A stretch of DNA of 64,000 bases from Leptospira_A sp046736045 (GTDB lineage Bacteria; Spirochaetota; Leptospiria; Leptospirales; Leptospiraceae), in NCBI RefSeq assembly GCF_046736045.1, contig NZ_CP177134.1:2666001-2730000 (forward strand). Direction: 5' to 3'. The position numbers and the translations under genes are program-made. The notes beneath the pieces are model-generated. The model did not search any database. It saw only the letters and a program-made list of their open reading frames with translations, and was not told the DNA's origin. This document shows positions 26,301-33,717 of this stretch, piece after piece; position 1 is the stretch's first letter; every line of letters begins with the position of its first letter.

Positions 26301-26375
26301 AACTGGAGTTTGGAAAGATTTGCAAAGATTCGTTCCGAAATACAAAGGTTAACCGGAGAGGTTGCATTTTCATGA
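23340..26375 (+). CDS. recB: exodeoxyribonuclease V subunit beta (RecB)
   Basis: This protein of about 1011 residues is the 3'-5' helicase and nuclease subunit of RecBCD. It has UvrD-type motifs in order: Walker A ASAGSGKTYT near the N-terminus, Walker B IIDEFQDTD, motif III LIGDPKQSIYGFRG, motif V-like LTLHASKGLEWPIVFL, and motif VI FYVGMTRPKYRLYL. The C-terminal nuclease has GSIDLVF and, about 15 residues later, DYKSN, the metal-binding core. I choose ATG 23340 because GGAGG sits 8 nt upstream and it overlaps the recC stop; an in-frame TTG at 23325 is less likely. Its stop overlaps the recD start by 4 nt. Confidence 0.93.
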   Translation: MSLRPYPLQHSFIEASAGSGKTYTIMEIVSDLIQFHNIPLSKILILTYTEKAAGELKDRVRKKLTEEKLTAELRELDSTTISTIHGFCNMILGEYPIETETFDHFKITDIRSRAKLSLYELQHNLWEGFVEKDKLSGLLSESGFFKSVDKILFSVEKLLNGKPYPYRMEEWTSENFKQNTAILISERLKEEFKTGEWISYDQMVLKLRDSLRNNFHLKEALQGRYQVGIIDEFQDTDAGQYEIFSSLFLEKKNQALYLIGDPKQSIYGFRGIDLGTYLGAKQELIASGAKLFNLDYNYRSVPELISSYNQIIGHFFPIEEIEEKVTYTPVLVPEGNSLKTKKSPLDKEDSIHILKLSDNKLVIGEARDIWIDCIASEIDHILHSGNVPVYIENGKEKKIGPKDIAVLVDSRRNGILAGQALKERGIPYTLYKQQGIYQSDEAVQIRNILECLLDPNKPSSYRKILLSDIFQIHPRYLAAFDEHSIDSYEKTMLNRWKVLATERKFAELFRSIEEDSRILLNEEEADIIWERKRTNYRQIFRKLLQFQITKQAGLEEVLKELIRLGEEKTNEEELPLYEKETEKDAVQILTLHASKGLEWPIVFLFHLKGYQNSYHNTSYSYSLNENGKRIHQLDLWTPDNKTYLSQLVREDKRLFYVGMTRPKYRLYLPYFETTSNSAYKNFVHPALTQSIGTAGIALRDYVPRPKVNQKIENSSTTATSGDPLFFQESNRRKTITMNSYSSLRAKEEKESSFLFNESGQEKKSDDEKKITKEKEDSLPSSANTGSYLHSLLELSDFDWFSVGNSNDLYQNEKLIKQIDYHLDRFGMVADKVVYEKRTIEILWNSLNAEVKTDDSVVRLQELKKTDRVSEMDFHLYLDHPEFNSKPQGPGNFLKGSIDLVFSFQGKFYLADYKSNLLSDYSSDHLDEVIHDPESRYDLQRDIYALVLIEYLKNLYGENDALSKLGGVYYFFLRGMKAGKTDGIYFDGNWSLERFAKIRSEIQRLTGEVAFS

Positions 26376-28201
26376 AAATTTTTGTATCCAGGTTAAAAGA
26401 AGATTTGGAAAATCTGAAAAATATTTCCGGTTTGAAAAAGACGGAAATAGAACAATCTTTATTCGGCTCATCCGATTTGGAAAATATTCTGACGGAATTA
26501 TGGCTCGCAGAAGAAGAGGGTAATCTTTGCATTCCCTTAAAACAGGAATGGGAAAGTTTACTTACTTCGAAACCGGAAGGTTTGGTTTTGGAAGGGAAGG
26601 GGAAAGACAAACTCCTTTATTTTGAAAAAACTTTCAGAACAAAAAAAGCTTTGGAAGAAAAATTAAAAGAACGGTTGTCCGTTGTCGGTAAATCAAAGTT
26701 AAATGAAGCCGATATCGTTTCATTTTTGGATCAATTGGAAATGAAGCCCGGAGCGATTCGCTTGAAAGAAGGTCAGAAGAACGCGATCGTTGCCACTATA
26801 TTGAATCCTTTTCAAATCATAAGCGGAGGTCCCGGAACCGGCAAAACCACTGTGGTTGCTTATCTGCTCTCCATACTCAAAGAATTGGGACATTTGCCCG
26901 AAACCGAACGGATTGCACTTGTTGCACCGACTGGCCGAGCTGCGCAAAGGCTTACCGAATCAATACGGGAAAATCTGAACAAAATCGATTCCACAAAAGA
27001 AGAAATTTTAAGAGGCCAAACCATTCATAGTTTGCTTGCCTACAAACCTTATTTAGGCGGATTTTATTATAACAAAGACCGTTATTTACCTCACGACCTG
27101 ATCATTGTGGATGAAGTGTCCATGGTCGATATAAAATTGATGCGGTCTCTTTTGGAAGCGTTGCCTGATCAAAGACAAAAACAGGTTCGTTTGATTTTAA
27201 TCGGAGATCCGAATCAGCTTCCTTCCGTAGATAAGGGTGCGGTGTTGGGAGATTTTTTGTCAGTATTGGAAAATAAGGGAAAGTTCGTATCCAAACTAAC
27301 AGAGAGTAATCGCCAAAAGCTGAATCGAAGCGGCGGAACATCCAAAATCGTACAACTAGCTGACTTTATTTTAACCAACAAATCTCAGGATTCAGGGAAA
27401 CCTGTTTCAATAGAAAAGGATATAACGAAGGCAGACGAGATTGGGGAATCGGTTTCTTATCCGTCAGAAGTAGTTTGGTTTCAAAAGAAAGAAGGTTTTC
27501 TCAATCAATCCAGAGATGAAATTCTTTCACAAATTTGGAAACAGTATTTGTTTCCTCAGGTAAAAAGAATTTCCGAATGGAAAATATCGGATCCTTCCGA
27601 GATTAAGGAAAAATCCCTGTATGATAAATTTTCTTCTGAACTTAAAAAATTCCGATGTCTGACTACGTTTCGTTCCGGTTATTGGGGAGTGGAAGGGATT
27701 CAGGAAAAATTATCGATAATCGCATCTTCCGAATTGAAACTACAGTCAAAAAATTCAAACGGCTACATTCACAAAAAACTACTCGCCGAACGGTTGTACT
27801 ACTCCGGACTTCCCGTATTGATCACCGAAAATGATAAAAACAGAAAATTGTTCAACGGAGATATCGGACTTGTTTTGAAATTGGGCGAGGAATTAAGAGC
27901 GGTATTTCCCATAGATAACGAATTGTATCATTTTGCTTTGGATACTTTGCCAAAACATGAAACAGCCTTTGTACTCACCGTTCATAAAAGCCAAGGTTCC
28001 GAGTATGAAACTGTTTTCTTTTATCTGCCGGACAAGCTGGAAACAAATTCCAATGAAAAAGCAAACCGGCTTTTGAACCGGCAAATCCTTTATACTGGTT
28101 TAACGCGTGCTAAGGTGCAGGTGATTCTTGCCGGGAATACCGGTTCTTGGGATTTTGGAATCGCGAATTCCATTCAAAGACGAACCGGATTTCAAATTTA
28201 G
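26372..28201 (+). CDS. recD: exodeoxyribonuclease V subunit alpha (RecD)
   Basis: This 609-residue product is the 5'-3' helicase subunit of RecBCD. It has Walker A GGPGTGKTTVVAYLL (about 152-166), APTGRAAQRLTES (motif Ia), Walker B LIIVDEVSMVD, LILIGDPNQLPSV (motif III), and the C-terminal UvrD_C_2 signature FVLTVHKSQGSEYETVFFYL followed by LYTGLTRAK. It starts in the ATGA overlap with recB. Leptospiral RecBCD presumably performs end resection and degrades foreign linear DNA, as known for the enterobacterial enzyme. Confidence 0.92.
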   Translation: MKIFVSRLKEDLENLKNISGLKKTEIEQSLFGSSDLENILTELWLAEEEGNLCIPLKQEWESLLTSKPEGLVLEGKGKDKLLYFEKTFRTKKALEEKLKERLSVVGKSKLNEADIVSFLDQLEMKPGAIRLKEGQKNAIVATILNPFQIISGGPGTGKTTVVAYLLSILKELGHLPETERIALVAPTGRAAQRLTESIRENLNKIDSTKEEILRGQTIHSLLAYKPYLGGFYYNKDRYLPHDLIIVDEVSMVDIKLMRSLLEALPDQRQKQVRLILIGDPNQLPSVDKGAVLGDFLSVLENKGKFVSKLTESNRQKLNRSGGTSKIVQLADFILTNKSQDSGKPVSIEKDITKADEIGESVSYPSEVVWFQKKEGFLNQSRDEILSQIWKQYLFPQVKRISEWKISDPSEIKEKSLYDKFSSELKKFRCLTTFRSGYWGVEGIQEKLSIIASSELKLQSKNSNGYIHKKLLAERLYYSGLPVLITENDKNRKLFNGDIGLVLKLGEELRAVFPIDNELYHFALDTLPKHETAFVLTVHKSQGSEYETVFFYLPDKLETNSNEKANRLLNRQILYTGLTRAKVQVILAGNTGSWDFGIANSIQRRTGFQI

Positions 28202-28234
28202 AATTTATGAATGCTAGGGTATCATCGGAGCGAA

Positions 28235-28257
28235 AATCCTTCGCGGATTTAGCGAAG
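28235..28257 (+). other. two mutually exclusive short hairpins in the recD-ahpC gap
   Basis: AATCC-TTCGC-GGATT (28235-28249) and CTTCGC-GGATTTA-GCGAAG (28239-28257) share bases and cannot form together. No U-tract follows either one. The surrounding gap (28202-28369) holds a 28-codon open frame from ATG 28207 without a ribosome site, and nothing else I can assign. Confidence 0.3.
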
Positions 28258-28369
28258 ATTGAAGCGGAGAGCACGTTCGGGTTTTCCATTTGATTCCGAT
28301 CCTAGATACCTTCGAGGCGCCCATCCGCTCCAGGGAGGCAAAACTCAGTTTTTTTTCCTCAAAAACATC

Positions 28370-28398
28370 TAGACAGAAACTAAGTCTAAATTTAGAAT
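28370..28398 (+). promoter_or_regulatory. ahpC promoter
   Basis: -35 TAGACA (28370-28375), a 17-bp spacer, and -10 TAGAAT (28393-28398). The start of transcription would fall near 28405, giving a leader of about 16 nt that carries the TAAGGAG ribosome site (28404-28410). Confidence 0.7.
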
Positions 28399-28406
28399 AA
28401 TTCTAA
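28392..28406 (+). promoter_or_regulatory. PerR-type operator overlapping the ahpC -10 box
   Basis: TTAGAAT-A-ATTCTAA is a perfect 7-1-7 inverted repeat that differs from the Bacillus PerR box consensus TTATAATNATTATAA at one position per half. It covers the -10 element and start site of a peroxiredoxin gene, exactly where a peroxide-sensing repressor should bind. A second palindrome, TCTAAATTTAGA (28385-28396), overlaps its left half. The repressor gene is not in this window. Confidence 0.7.
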
Positions 28407-28420
28407 GGAGTGAATCAATC

Positions 28421-29014
28421 ATGCCACAAGTAACCTCTCACGCGCCTGATTTTAAGGCAACTGCCGTAATTGGCCAAACATTCAAAGAAATCAAACTATC
28501 GGACTATAAAGGAAAATGGGTTGTTCTTTTCTTTTACCCACTGGACTTCACTTTTGTATGTCCTACTGAAATCATCGAGTACGATGCGAAATTGGAAGAT
28601 TTCAAAAAGATCGGTGCAGAAGTTTTGGGAGTTTCCATTGACAGTGAGTTTTCTCACTTAGCTTGGAAAAACACTCCTAAAAAAGAAGGCGGGATCGGGG
28701 ACATCAAATACCCTTTGATCGCTGATAAAACAAAGGAGATTTCCAAAAACTTCGGAGTTTTGATTGAATCAGGTCCGGATGCCGGTGTTGCTCTTCGGGG
28801 AACATTTTTAATCGATCCGAACGGAATCATTCGCCAAGCGACTGTGAACGATTTGCCAGTGGGTAGAAATATCGACGAAGCACTTCGCCTCATCAAAGCA
28901 TTTCAATTTGTTGAGAAAAACGGCGAAGTTTGCCCGGCAAACTGGGACGAAGGCAAAAAAACCATGAAAGCGGATCCTACCGGTTCCAAAGCATATTTTG
29001 CGTCTGTAAATTAA
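28421..29014 (+). CDS. ahpC: typical 2-Cys peroxiredoxin (AhpC/Prx family)
   Basis: This 197-residue enzyme reduces hydrogen peroxide and organic hydroperoxides in the cytosol. The peroxidatic Cys47 is in FYPLDFTFVCPTEI, with the conserved Thr and Pro around it, and the resolving Cys171 is in GEVCPANW. The conserved Arg (ALRGTFLIDPNG) is present. Length and motifs fit the 2-Cys Prx1/AhpC group. No ahpF-type reductase is adjacent, so electrons probably come from thioredoxin. Regulation is likely by PerR through the operator described above. The gene is monocistronic or reads into sufB; no T-tract terminator is seen after it. Confidence 0.95.
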   Translation: MPQVTSHAPDFKATAVIGQTFKEIKLSDYKGKWVVLFFYPLDFTFVCPTEIIEYDAKLEDFKKIGAEVLGVSIDSEFSHLAWKNTPKKEGGIGDIKYPLIADKTKEISKNFGVLIESGPDAGVALRGTFLIDPNGIIRQATVNDLPVGRNIDEALRLIKAFQFVEKNGEVCPANWDEGKKTMKADPTGSKAYFASVN

Positions 29015-29028
29015 AATTTCCAGCTACT

Positions 29029-29059
29029 CCAAATCAGACCGTATTCCAGTCTGGTTTGG
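29029..29059 (+). promoter_or_regulatory. inverted repeat upstream of sufB, possible operator
   Basis: CCAAATCAGAC (29029-29039) pairs with GTCTGGTTTGG (29049-29059) over 11 positions (one T-G) around a 9-nt loop. No U-tract follows, so it is a poor terminator. It overlaps a candidate -35 (TTGGAG 29056-29061) set 16 bp before TATATA (29078-29083). A copy of the left arm, AAATCAGTC, recurs at 29067-29075. Confidence 0.45.
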
Positions 29060-29095
29060 AGAGACAAATCAGTCTATTATATAGAGACATAGACA

Positions 29096-30514
29096 ATGAA
29101 CACTACACTTGAAACCCCGAAAGAAAGCCCTGATTTTTATACGGCCGACGGATTCCCGAAAGGACTCTCCCGCAAAGTTGTAGAGTCTATCTCTCATATC
29201 AAAAACGAACCATCCTGGTTAACAGAGTTTAGGCTAAAAGCGTTTTCCATCTACGAAGAAAAACCAATGCCTGATTGGGGATTTATTCCTCAGTTCAAAA
29301 TCAATATCGAAGACTATGTCCATTACGTAGGGACCAATCAAAAAAAGAAAAAATCCTGGGACGAAGTCGATCCTGAAATTTTACGCAGTTTTGAAAAACT
29401 GGGAATTCCGGAACACGAAAGAAAATACCTTGCAGGTATTGAAACGATGAACGATTCCGAAACCATTTATGCGAATGTAAAAAAAGAACTTACCGATTTG
29501 GGAATCATATTTTGCGATATTGATACTGCCATCAAGGAATACCCTGAAATCGTCCGCCAATATTTGGGAACCGTTGTCACGATCGGTGATAATAAATTTT
29601 CCGCACTCAACTCATGCGTGTTTAGCGGTGGATCTTTTGCTTACATTCCCAAGGGCATAAAAACACCTATGCCTCTTCAGGCTTATTTTAAAGTTACTGC
29701 GGCTAGTTCCGGCCAATACGAAAGAACTCTTCTCATTGCCGATGAAGATTCTCATTTGGAATACAGCGAAGGTTGTACTTCCGTTCAGGACAAAGGAACC
29801 AATTTCCATACGGCTGTTGTCGAGCTTGTTGCTAAAAAAAATTCAAAGATATTTTATACCACGATCCAAAACTGGAAAAAGAATATGTACAATTGGACCG
29901 TGAAACGTGGGATATGCGAAGAGGCAGCTCACATCACTTGGACCGATTGCAATATCGGAGCCAATACGATCAAATACCCAGGGATCATCTTAAAAGGGGA
30001 TCATTCCACGGGAGATGTACTTTCTCTTGCATTTGCAGGAGGAGGGCAGGTGCAGGACACCGGTGCCCGGATCATCCACATAGGTAAAAACACCCGCTCC
30101 AACATACTTGCCAAAGGAGTTGCTCTGGACGGAGGAATCAATTCCTATCGGGGACTTGTTAAATTCGAACCGGCGAGCAAAGGATCTTATAGCCACATCA
30201 AATGTGACGGGCTTATGATGGACAATCGTTCCCAATCCCATGCCTATCCTTATAATGATGTCTCCGGAGAAGAAGGGACTTTGAATTACGAAGCTACTGT
30301 TTCCAAAATAGATGAAGACCAATTGTTTTATCTTCAATCCAGGGGACTGAGTGAAGACGATTCCAAGTTACTCATCATCAATGGATTTTGCGAAGGAGTT
30401 ACCAAACATTTGGATGTAGAGTATTCCGTAGAAATGACAAAACTCATTCGAATGATTTTGGAAGACGGAAAGGTAATCGCCGAAGCTCCCGCACCTGCGG
30501 CAAAAAAGGCTTAA
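29096..30514 (+). CDS. sufB: Fe-S cluster assembly protein SufB
   Basis: The 472-residue product is the scaffold core of the SUF system, which builds Fe-S clusters with SufC and SufD. Family landmarks include the N-terminal EPSWLTEFRLKAF, the middle VFSGGSFAYIPKG, the beta-helix segment SEGCTSVQDKGTNFHTAVVE, and the C-terminal SRGLSEDDSKLLIINGF. Clients that need such clusters lie nearby, notably RlmN and the complex III subunit ActB. No sufC, sufD or sufS is adjacent here. The start ATG 29096 has no strong ribosome site. An inverted repeat upstream may be a regulator-binding site. Confidence 0.95.
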   Translation: MNTTLETPKESPDFYTADGFPKGLSRKVVESISHIKNEPSWLTEFRLKAFSIYEEKPMPDWGFIPQFKINIEDYVHYVGTNQKKKKSWDEVDPEILRSFEKLGIPEHERKYLAGIETMNDSETIYANVKKELTDLGIIFCDIDTAIKEYPEIVRQYLGTVVTIGDNKFSALNSCVFSGGSFAYIPKGIKTPMPLQAYFKVTAASSGQYERTLLIADEDSHLEYSEGCTSVQDKGTNFHTAVVELVAKKNSKIFYTTIQNWKKNMYNWTVKRGICEEAAHITWTDCNIGANTIKYPGIILKGDHSTGDVLSLAFAGGGQVQDTGARIIHIGKNTRSNILAKGVALDGGINSYRGLVKFEPASKGSYSHIKCDGLMMDNRSQSHAYPYNDVSGEEGTLNYEATVSKIDEDQLFYLQSRGLSEDDSKLLIINGFCEGVTKHLDVEYSVEMTKLIRMILEDGKVIAEAPAPAAKKA

Positions 30515-30537
30515 TCGTTCAAAAAAGCCTGCAATAT

Positions 30538-31596
30538 ATGAAAGAAGAAAAGTTTATACTGAAAGGGAAACGTCTGGAAGAAATCCAGGACTTTTGTAAG
30601 TCCATCGGGGTTGAAGCGTTTCGCGCCAAACAATTGTATACCGGAATGTATAAAAACCGTTATACATCACTTTCTCAATTCACGACTTTTTCAAAAGAAC
30701 TGATCGCAAAGATTGCAGAACACGCAGATTATCCTGAGATTCAATTGGGTCGTCAGTTGATTTCCAAAGATGGCACGAGAAAGTTTACCTTTGAAGTAGA
30801 ACCTGGCAAAGAAATCGAAACTGTTTGGATTCCCACTGCCGACGAAGAACGAAAGACGATTTGTATTTCTTCTCAAGTGGGTTGCACTCTCAATTGTGCT
30901 TTCTGTGCAACAGGGCTTCTCGAATACAAAGGCAATCTTCACGCTTGGCAAATTCTGGATCAGATCATCCAGGTGGAAAAGATTGTAGGTGATAAAGCAA
31001 CTAACGTCGTTTTTATGGGAATGGGCGAGCCGATGCACAATTACTTTTCAGTAATGAAAGCCGCTCACATACTCCATGACAAGGATGCTTTCGGCTTGGG
31101 TGCAAAACGAATCACCATCTCTACGGCGGGAGTTGTCACCGGTATCACCCGTTTTATTGAAAACAAAGAACCGTTTAACTTCGCTATTTCTCTCAATCAT
31201 CCGAATCCGAATACACGCCATACCATTATGGACGTGAATGTAAAACATCCTTTGGAAAAACTTTTGGCAGTGGCACGCAAATTCACCCAAGACTTGGATC
31301 GAATGATTACTTTTGAATACGTTCTAATTCCTGATGTGAATATGGGTCGTGAAAATGCGGACAGACTTGTGAAAATCGCAAGATCCGTAAACAAATGCAA
31401 AATCAATGTGATCCCTTTGAATACCGATTTCACTCAGTGGAGAAGGCCGACGGAAGATGAAGTTTCCGAATTTGTTTCTTACCTTCGTGCGAAAGCCGGA
31501 GTTCCTATTCTGAACCGACAAAGTCCCGGTAGGGATATCAACGGAGCTTGTGGTATGCTTGCACTGAAAGGCACCAGAAAAGAAATCGAAGTTTAA
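30538..31596 (+). CDS. rlmN: 23S rRNA (adenine-2503-C2)-methyltransferase / tRNA-m2A37 methyltransferase RlmN
   Basis: This 352-residue radical-SAM enzyme methylates C2 of A2503 in 23S rRNA. The [4Fe-4S] cluster motif C116-x3-C120-x2-C123 is in GCTLNCAFCATG. The MGMGEPMHNY stretch and the second catalytic cysteine in NGACGMLALKG, which carries the methyl intermediate, are both present. I take ATG 30538, 23 nt after the sufB stop; the frame stays open upstream inside sufB, but that extension is out of register with the family. Pairing of an Fe-S enzyme with sufB in one transcript is plausible. Confidence 0.93.
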   Translation: MKEEKFILKGKRLEEIQDFCKSIGVEAFRAKQLYTGMYKNRYTSLSQFTTFSKELIAKIAEHADYPEIQLGRQLISKDGTRKFTFEVEPGKEIETVWIPTADEERKTICISSQVGCTLNCAFCATGLLEYKGNLHAWQILDQIIQVEKIVGDKATNVVFMGMGEPMHNYFSVMKAAHILHDKDAFGLGAKRITISTAGVVTGITRFIENKEPFNFAISLNHPNPNTRHTIMDVNVKHPLEKLLAVARKFTQDLDRMITFEYVLIPDVNMGRENADRLVKIARSVNKCKINVIPLNTDFTQWRRPTEDEVSEFVSYLRAKAGVPILNRQSPGRDINGACGMLALKGTRKEIEV

Positions 31597-31643
31597 CAAC
31601 TTCTTAATGTACTATGGAATAGGGTGGCTTGCTTCTTTCCATG

Positions 31644-31671
31644 TTGACCGCGTAGTCAATCACTCTAATTT
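31644..31671 (+). promoter_or_regulatory. candidate promoter with an inverted repeat over its -35
   Basis: -35 TTGACC (31644-31649), 16 bp, -10 TAATTT (31666-31671), 12 nt before the start of the LtaS-like gene. TTGAC (31644-31648) and GTCAA (31655-31659) form an inverted repeat with a 6-nt spacer covering the -35. Confidence 0.4.
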
Positions 31672-31683
31672 GGTACACAATTT

Positions 31684-33717
31684 ATGAAAAAAAGTTTGGC
31701 TGCAATTTTTCCCAAAGATTTTGTTTGGAAGTTTCCAAGTCAGTTCAAACTTATATTTGCCTACGTTCTGTTCTTTTTGGCTATTTTAACATTATACCGG
31801 CTTACTTTTCTAGGCGTTTATTTTTACCGTTTGGAAGATGTAAAAGTATCGGAAGTACTTCATGCTTTGTTGCTTGGGATTCGTTTCGATCTTTCTACGA
31901 TTTCCATGGTTCTCGGTTTATTCGCGGTTTTATCTGCGTTACCATTCTTAAACAGATATTCTTCTTATCGTTTCTTCTGGGGTTATACTCCTCTGTTACT
32001 CAGTTTATGGATGATCGCCCATTTGGTTGCCGATATCATCTATTATGAAAATGCCAATAAACACATCGGCTATGAAGGTTTTGTTTTTCTTGGAAAAGAT
32101 TTAGGTGTTTTGTTTGTATCCGCTTTCGAACAAAATCCTTATCTTTCGATAGGTACTTTATTATTTTTAGTTTTTTTTCTTCCCGCTTCCACCTGGGTTT
32201 TTAGAAAGTTCAATCCTTACAGATACGATGCAAACATTTCCTGGAAACAGGATTTGATTCAATTTATTATCATCGTTGCAGTTGTGATCATTGGAATTCG
32301 CGGAGGATTGCAGACTTCTCCCATCCGTGCTACCAATGCCATTGTTTCGGGAAATACATTCGCAAACAATCTTGCTCTCAACGGAGTATTCACATCCGTT
32401 ATGGATTTGAAAAGCCAATCGATTCCGGGTTTTCTAAGGATGGATCCGAAAGATTATATCGAAGTGGTGAGAAAAGAAATTCGTTACGAAGGGGCCGAGT
32501 TTGTCAGCGATCGTTATCCTCTTCTTCGTTTGCAAAAAGAAACAAACAAGAATGTTGCTCCCAATGTTGTTTTGATCATGCTTGAAAACTGGACCGGAAA
32601 ATTCATCCGTCCCATCTCAGACGGATTGGTGGATGGAAAGGAAGTAGCACCAAACTTCAATAAGTTGCTCACAAAAGGCAGGTTTTTCAATCATTTTATG
32701 GCATCAGGGGGAAGAACTACCAATGGAATGATGTCGATTCTAACGGGAATTCCTGATCGTCCCGGACTAACTGTTGTTCGAACTCATCAGGTGTTGGGAA
32801 ATTTTTCCGGTATGGGAAGTATTTTCGGCAAGTTGGGTTACGATACTTTTTTTGTTACCGGTGGTGATTTGAGTTTTGATAATAAAAATACTCTCATGCC
32901 TCATTGGGGTTTTAAAGATGTCAGTGGTGAAAAAGAAATCGTCAAATTGAATCGTTTCAAATTGGGAAGCTGGGGTTATGATGATGAAGATGTTTTAACA
33001 ATTCTTCATGAAAAAATTTCCTCTTCTAAAAAACCTTTTCTAGGTGTTGCTCTGACTCTTACTACACATTACCCATACCGAACTCCTGCGGAATCGTTCA
33101 ATATTTTCGGAAAAGAAACAAGAGACTCTGATTTTTTGAATGTATATCATTATGCCGACTATGCGATTGATCGGTTTATGCAAAAAGCGGAAAAGTCACC
33201 CTATTTTTCCAACACCATTTTCGTGTTTGTTGCCGATCATACCCACCATCGTTATCTGGATTATTACGATGACAGAAGGGTTCCTTTTTTGATTTATGCT
33301 CCCGGTCGGGTGAAACCAGGATTGGAAGAATCCATAGCTTCTCAATTGGATGTGATTCCAACTATACTTGGTTTGGTGGGAAAGGAAACTTATTTTTCTG
33401 CAATGGGTAGGAACTTGCTTGCAAAAGGGCGTTCCGAATCCGCATATTACGCTTATGGAAATTTATTCGGTTGGATACAGGAAGATGTCTTTTATGCGCG
33501 TTTTTTCGACGGTAAAGAAGACTTTGCATACGATACCGATATGCCTCGTGAAAAAAAAGATATCTGCAAGGTCGATCATGCACCTTGCGATCATGTAGGT
33601 GTCAAAGCCAGGGCGTATTTGAATTTAAGTTATGATTTATTAAATCAAAATTTGATTTTTCCAACTGACAAAGAATTGGAAAAAATCATTCACAAGGAAA
33701 TGTCTGCGGTCGAATAA
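31684..33717 (+). CDS. LtaS-like membrane sulfatase-fold phosphoglycerol transferase
   Basis: The 677-residue protein has about five N-terminal membrane helices (within residues 15-205) and a large extracytoplasmic alkaline-phosphatase-fold domain. Landmarks are NVVLIMLENWTGK with the first metal ligand, GGRTTNGMMSILTG with the catalytic Thr345 or Thr346, LTLTTHYPY, and FVADHTHHRY with the metal-binding Asp-His pair. The family transfers phosphoglycerol or related groups from phospholipid to a glycan. Leptospires have no lipoteichoic acid, so the acceptor is more likely LPS or a periplasmic glycan (inference). Its last 28 nt overlap the convergent sulfatase gene. Confidence 0.82.
   Translation: MKKSLAAIFPKDFVWKFPSQFKLIFAYVLFFLAILTLYRLTFLGVYFYRLEDVKVSEVLHALLLGIRFDLSTISMVLGLFAVLSALPFLNRYSSYRFFWGYTPLLLSLWMIAHLVADIIYYENANKHIGYEGFVFLGKDLGVLFVSAFEQNPYLSIGTLLFLVFFLPASTWVFRKFNPYRYDANISWKQDLIQFIIIVAVVIIGIRGGLQTSPIRATNAIVSGNTFANNLALNGVFTSVMDLKSQSIPGFLRMDPKDYIEVVRKEIRYEGAEFVSDRYPLLRLQKETNKNVAPNVVLIMLENWTGKFIRPISDGLVDGKEVAPNFNKLLTKGRFFNHFMASGGRTTNGMMSILTGIPDRPGLTVVRTHQVLGNFSGMGSIFGKLGYDTFFVTGGDLSFDNKNTLMPHWGFKDVSGEKEIVKLNRFKLGSWGYDDEDVLTILHEKISSSKKPFLGVALTLTTHYPYRTPAESFNIFGKETRDSDFLNVYHYADYAIDRFMQKAEKSPYFSNTIFVFVADHTHHRYLDYYDDRRVPFLIYAPGRVKPGLEESIASQLDVIPTILGLVGKETYFSAMGRNLLAKGRSESAYYAYGNLFGWIQEDVFYARFFDGKEDFAYDTDMPREKKDICKVDHAPCDHVGVKARAYLNLSYDLLNQNLIFPTDKELEKIIHKEMSAVE

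Noticed and set aside
30388..30537. N-terminal extension of RlmN into sufB
   Set aside because: The extra 50 residues lie out of frame inside sufB, are compositionally odd and do not resemble RlmN proteins, which start near MKEEKFILKG.
31607..31687. 26-codon frame ending in the ATGA of the LtaS-like gene
   Set aside because: The overlap is tempting, but there is no ribosome site and the frame runs through the best promoter candidate, so it would be mostly untranscribed.
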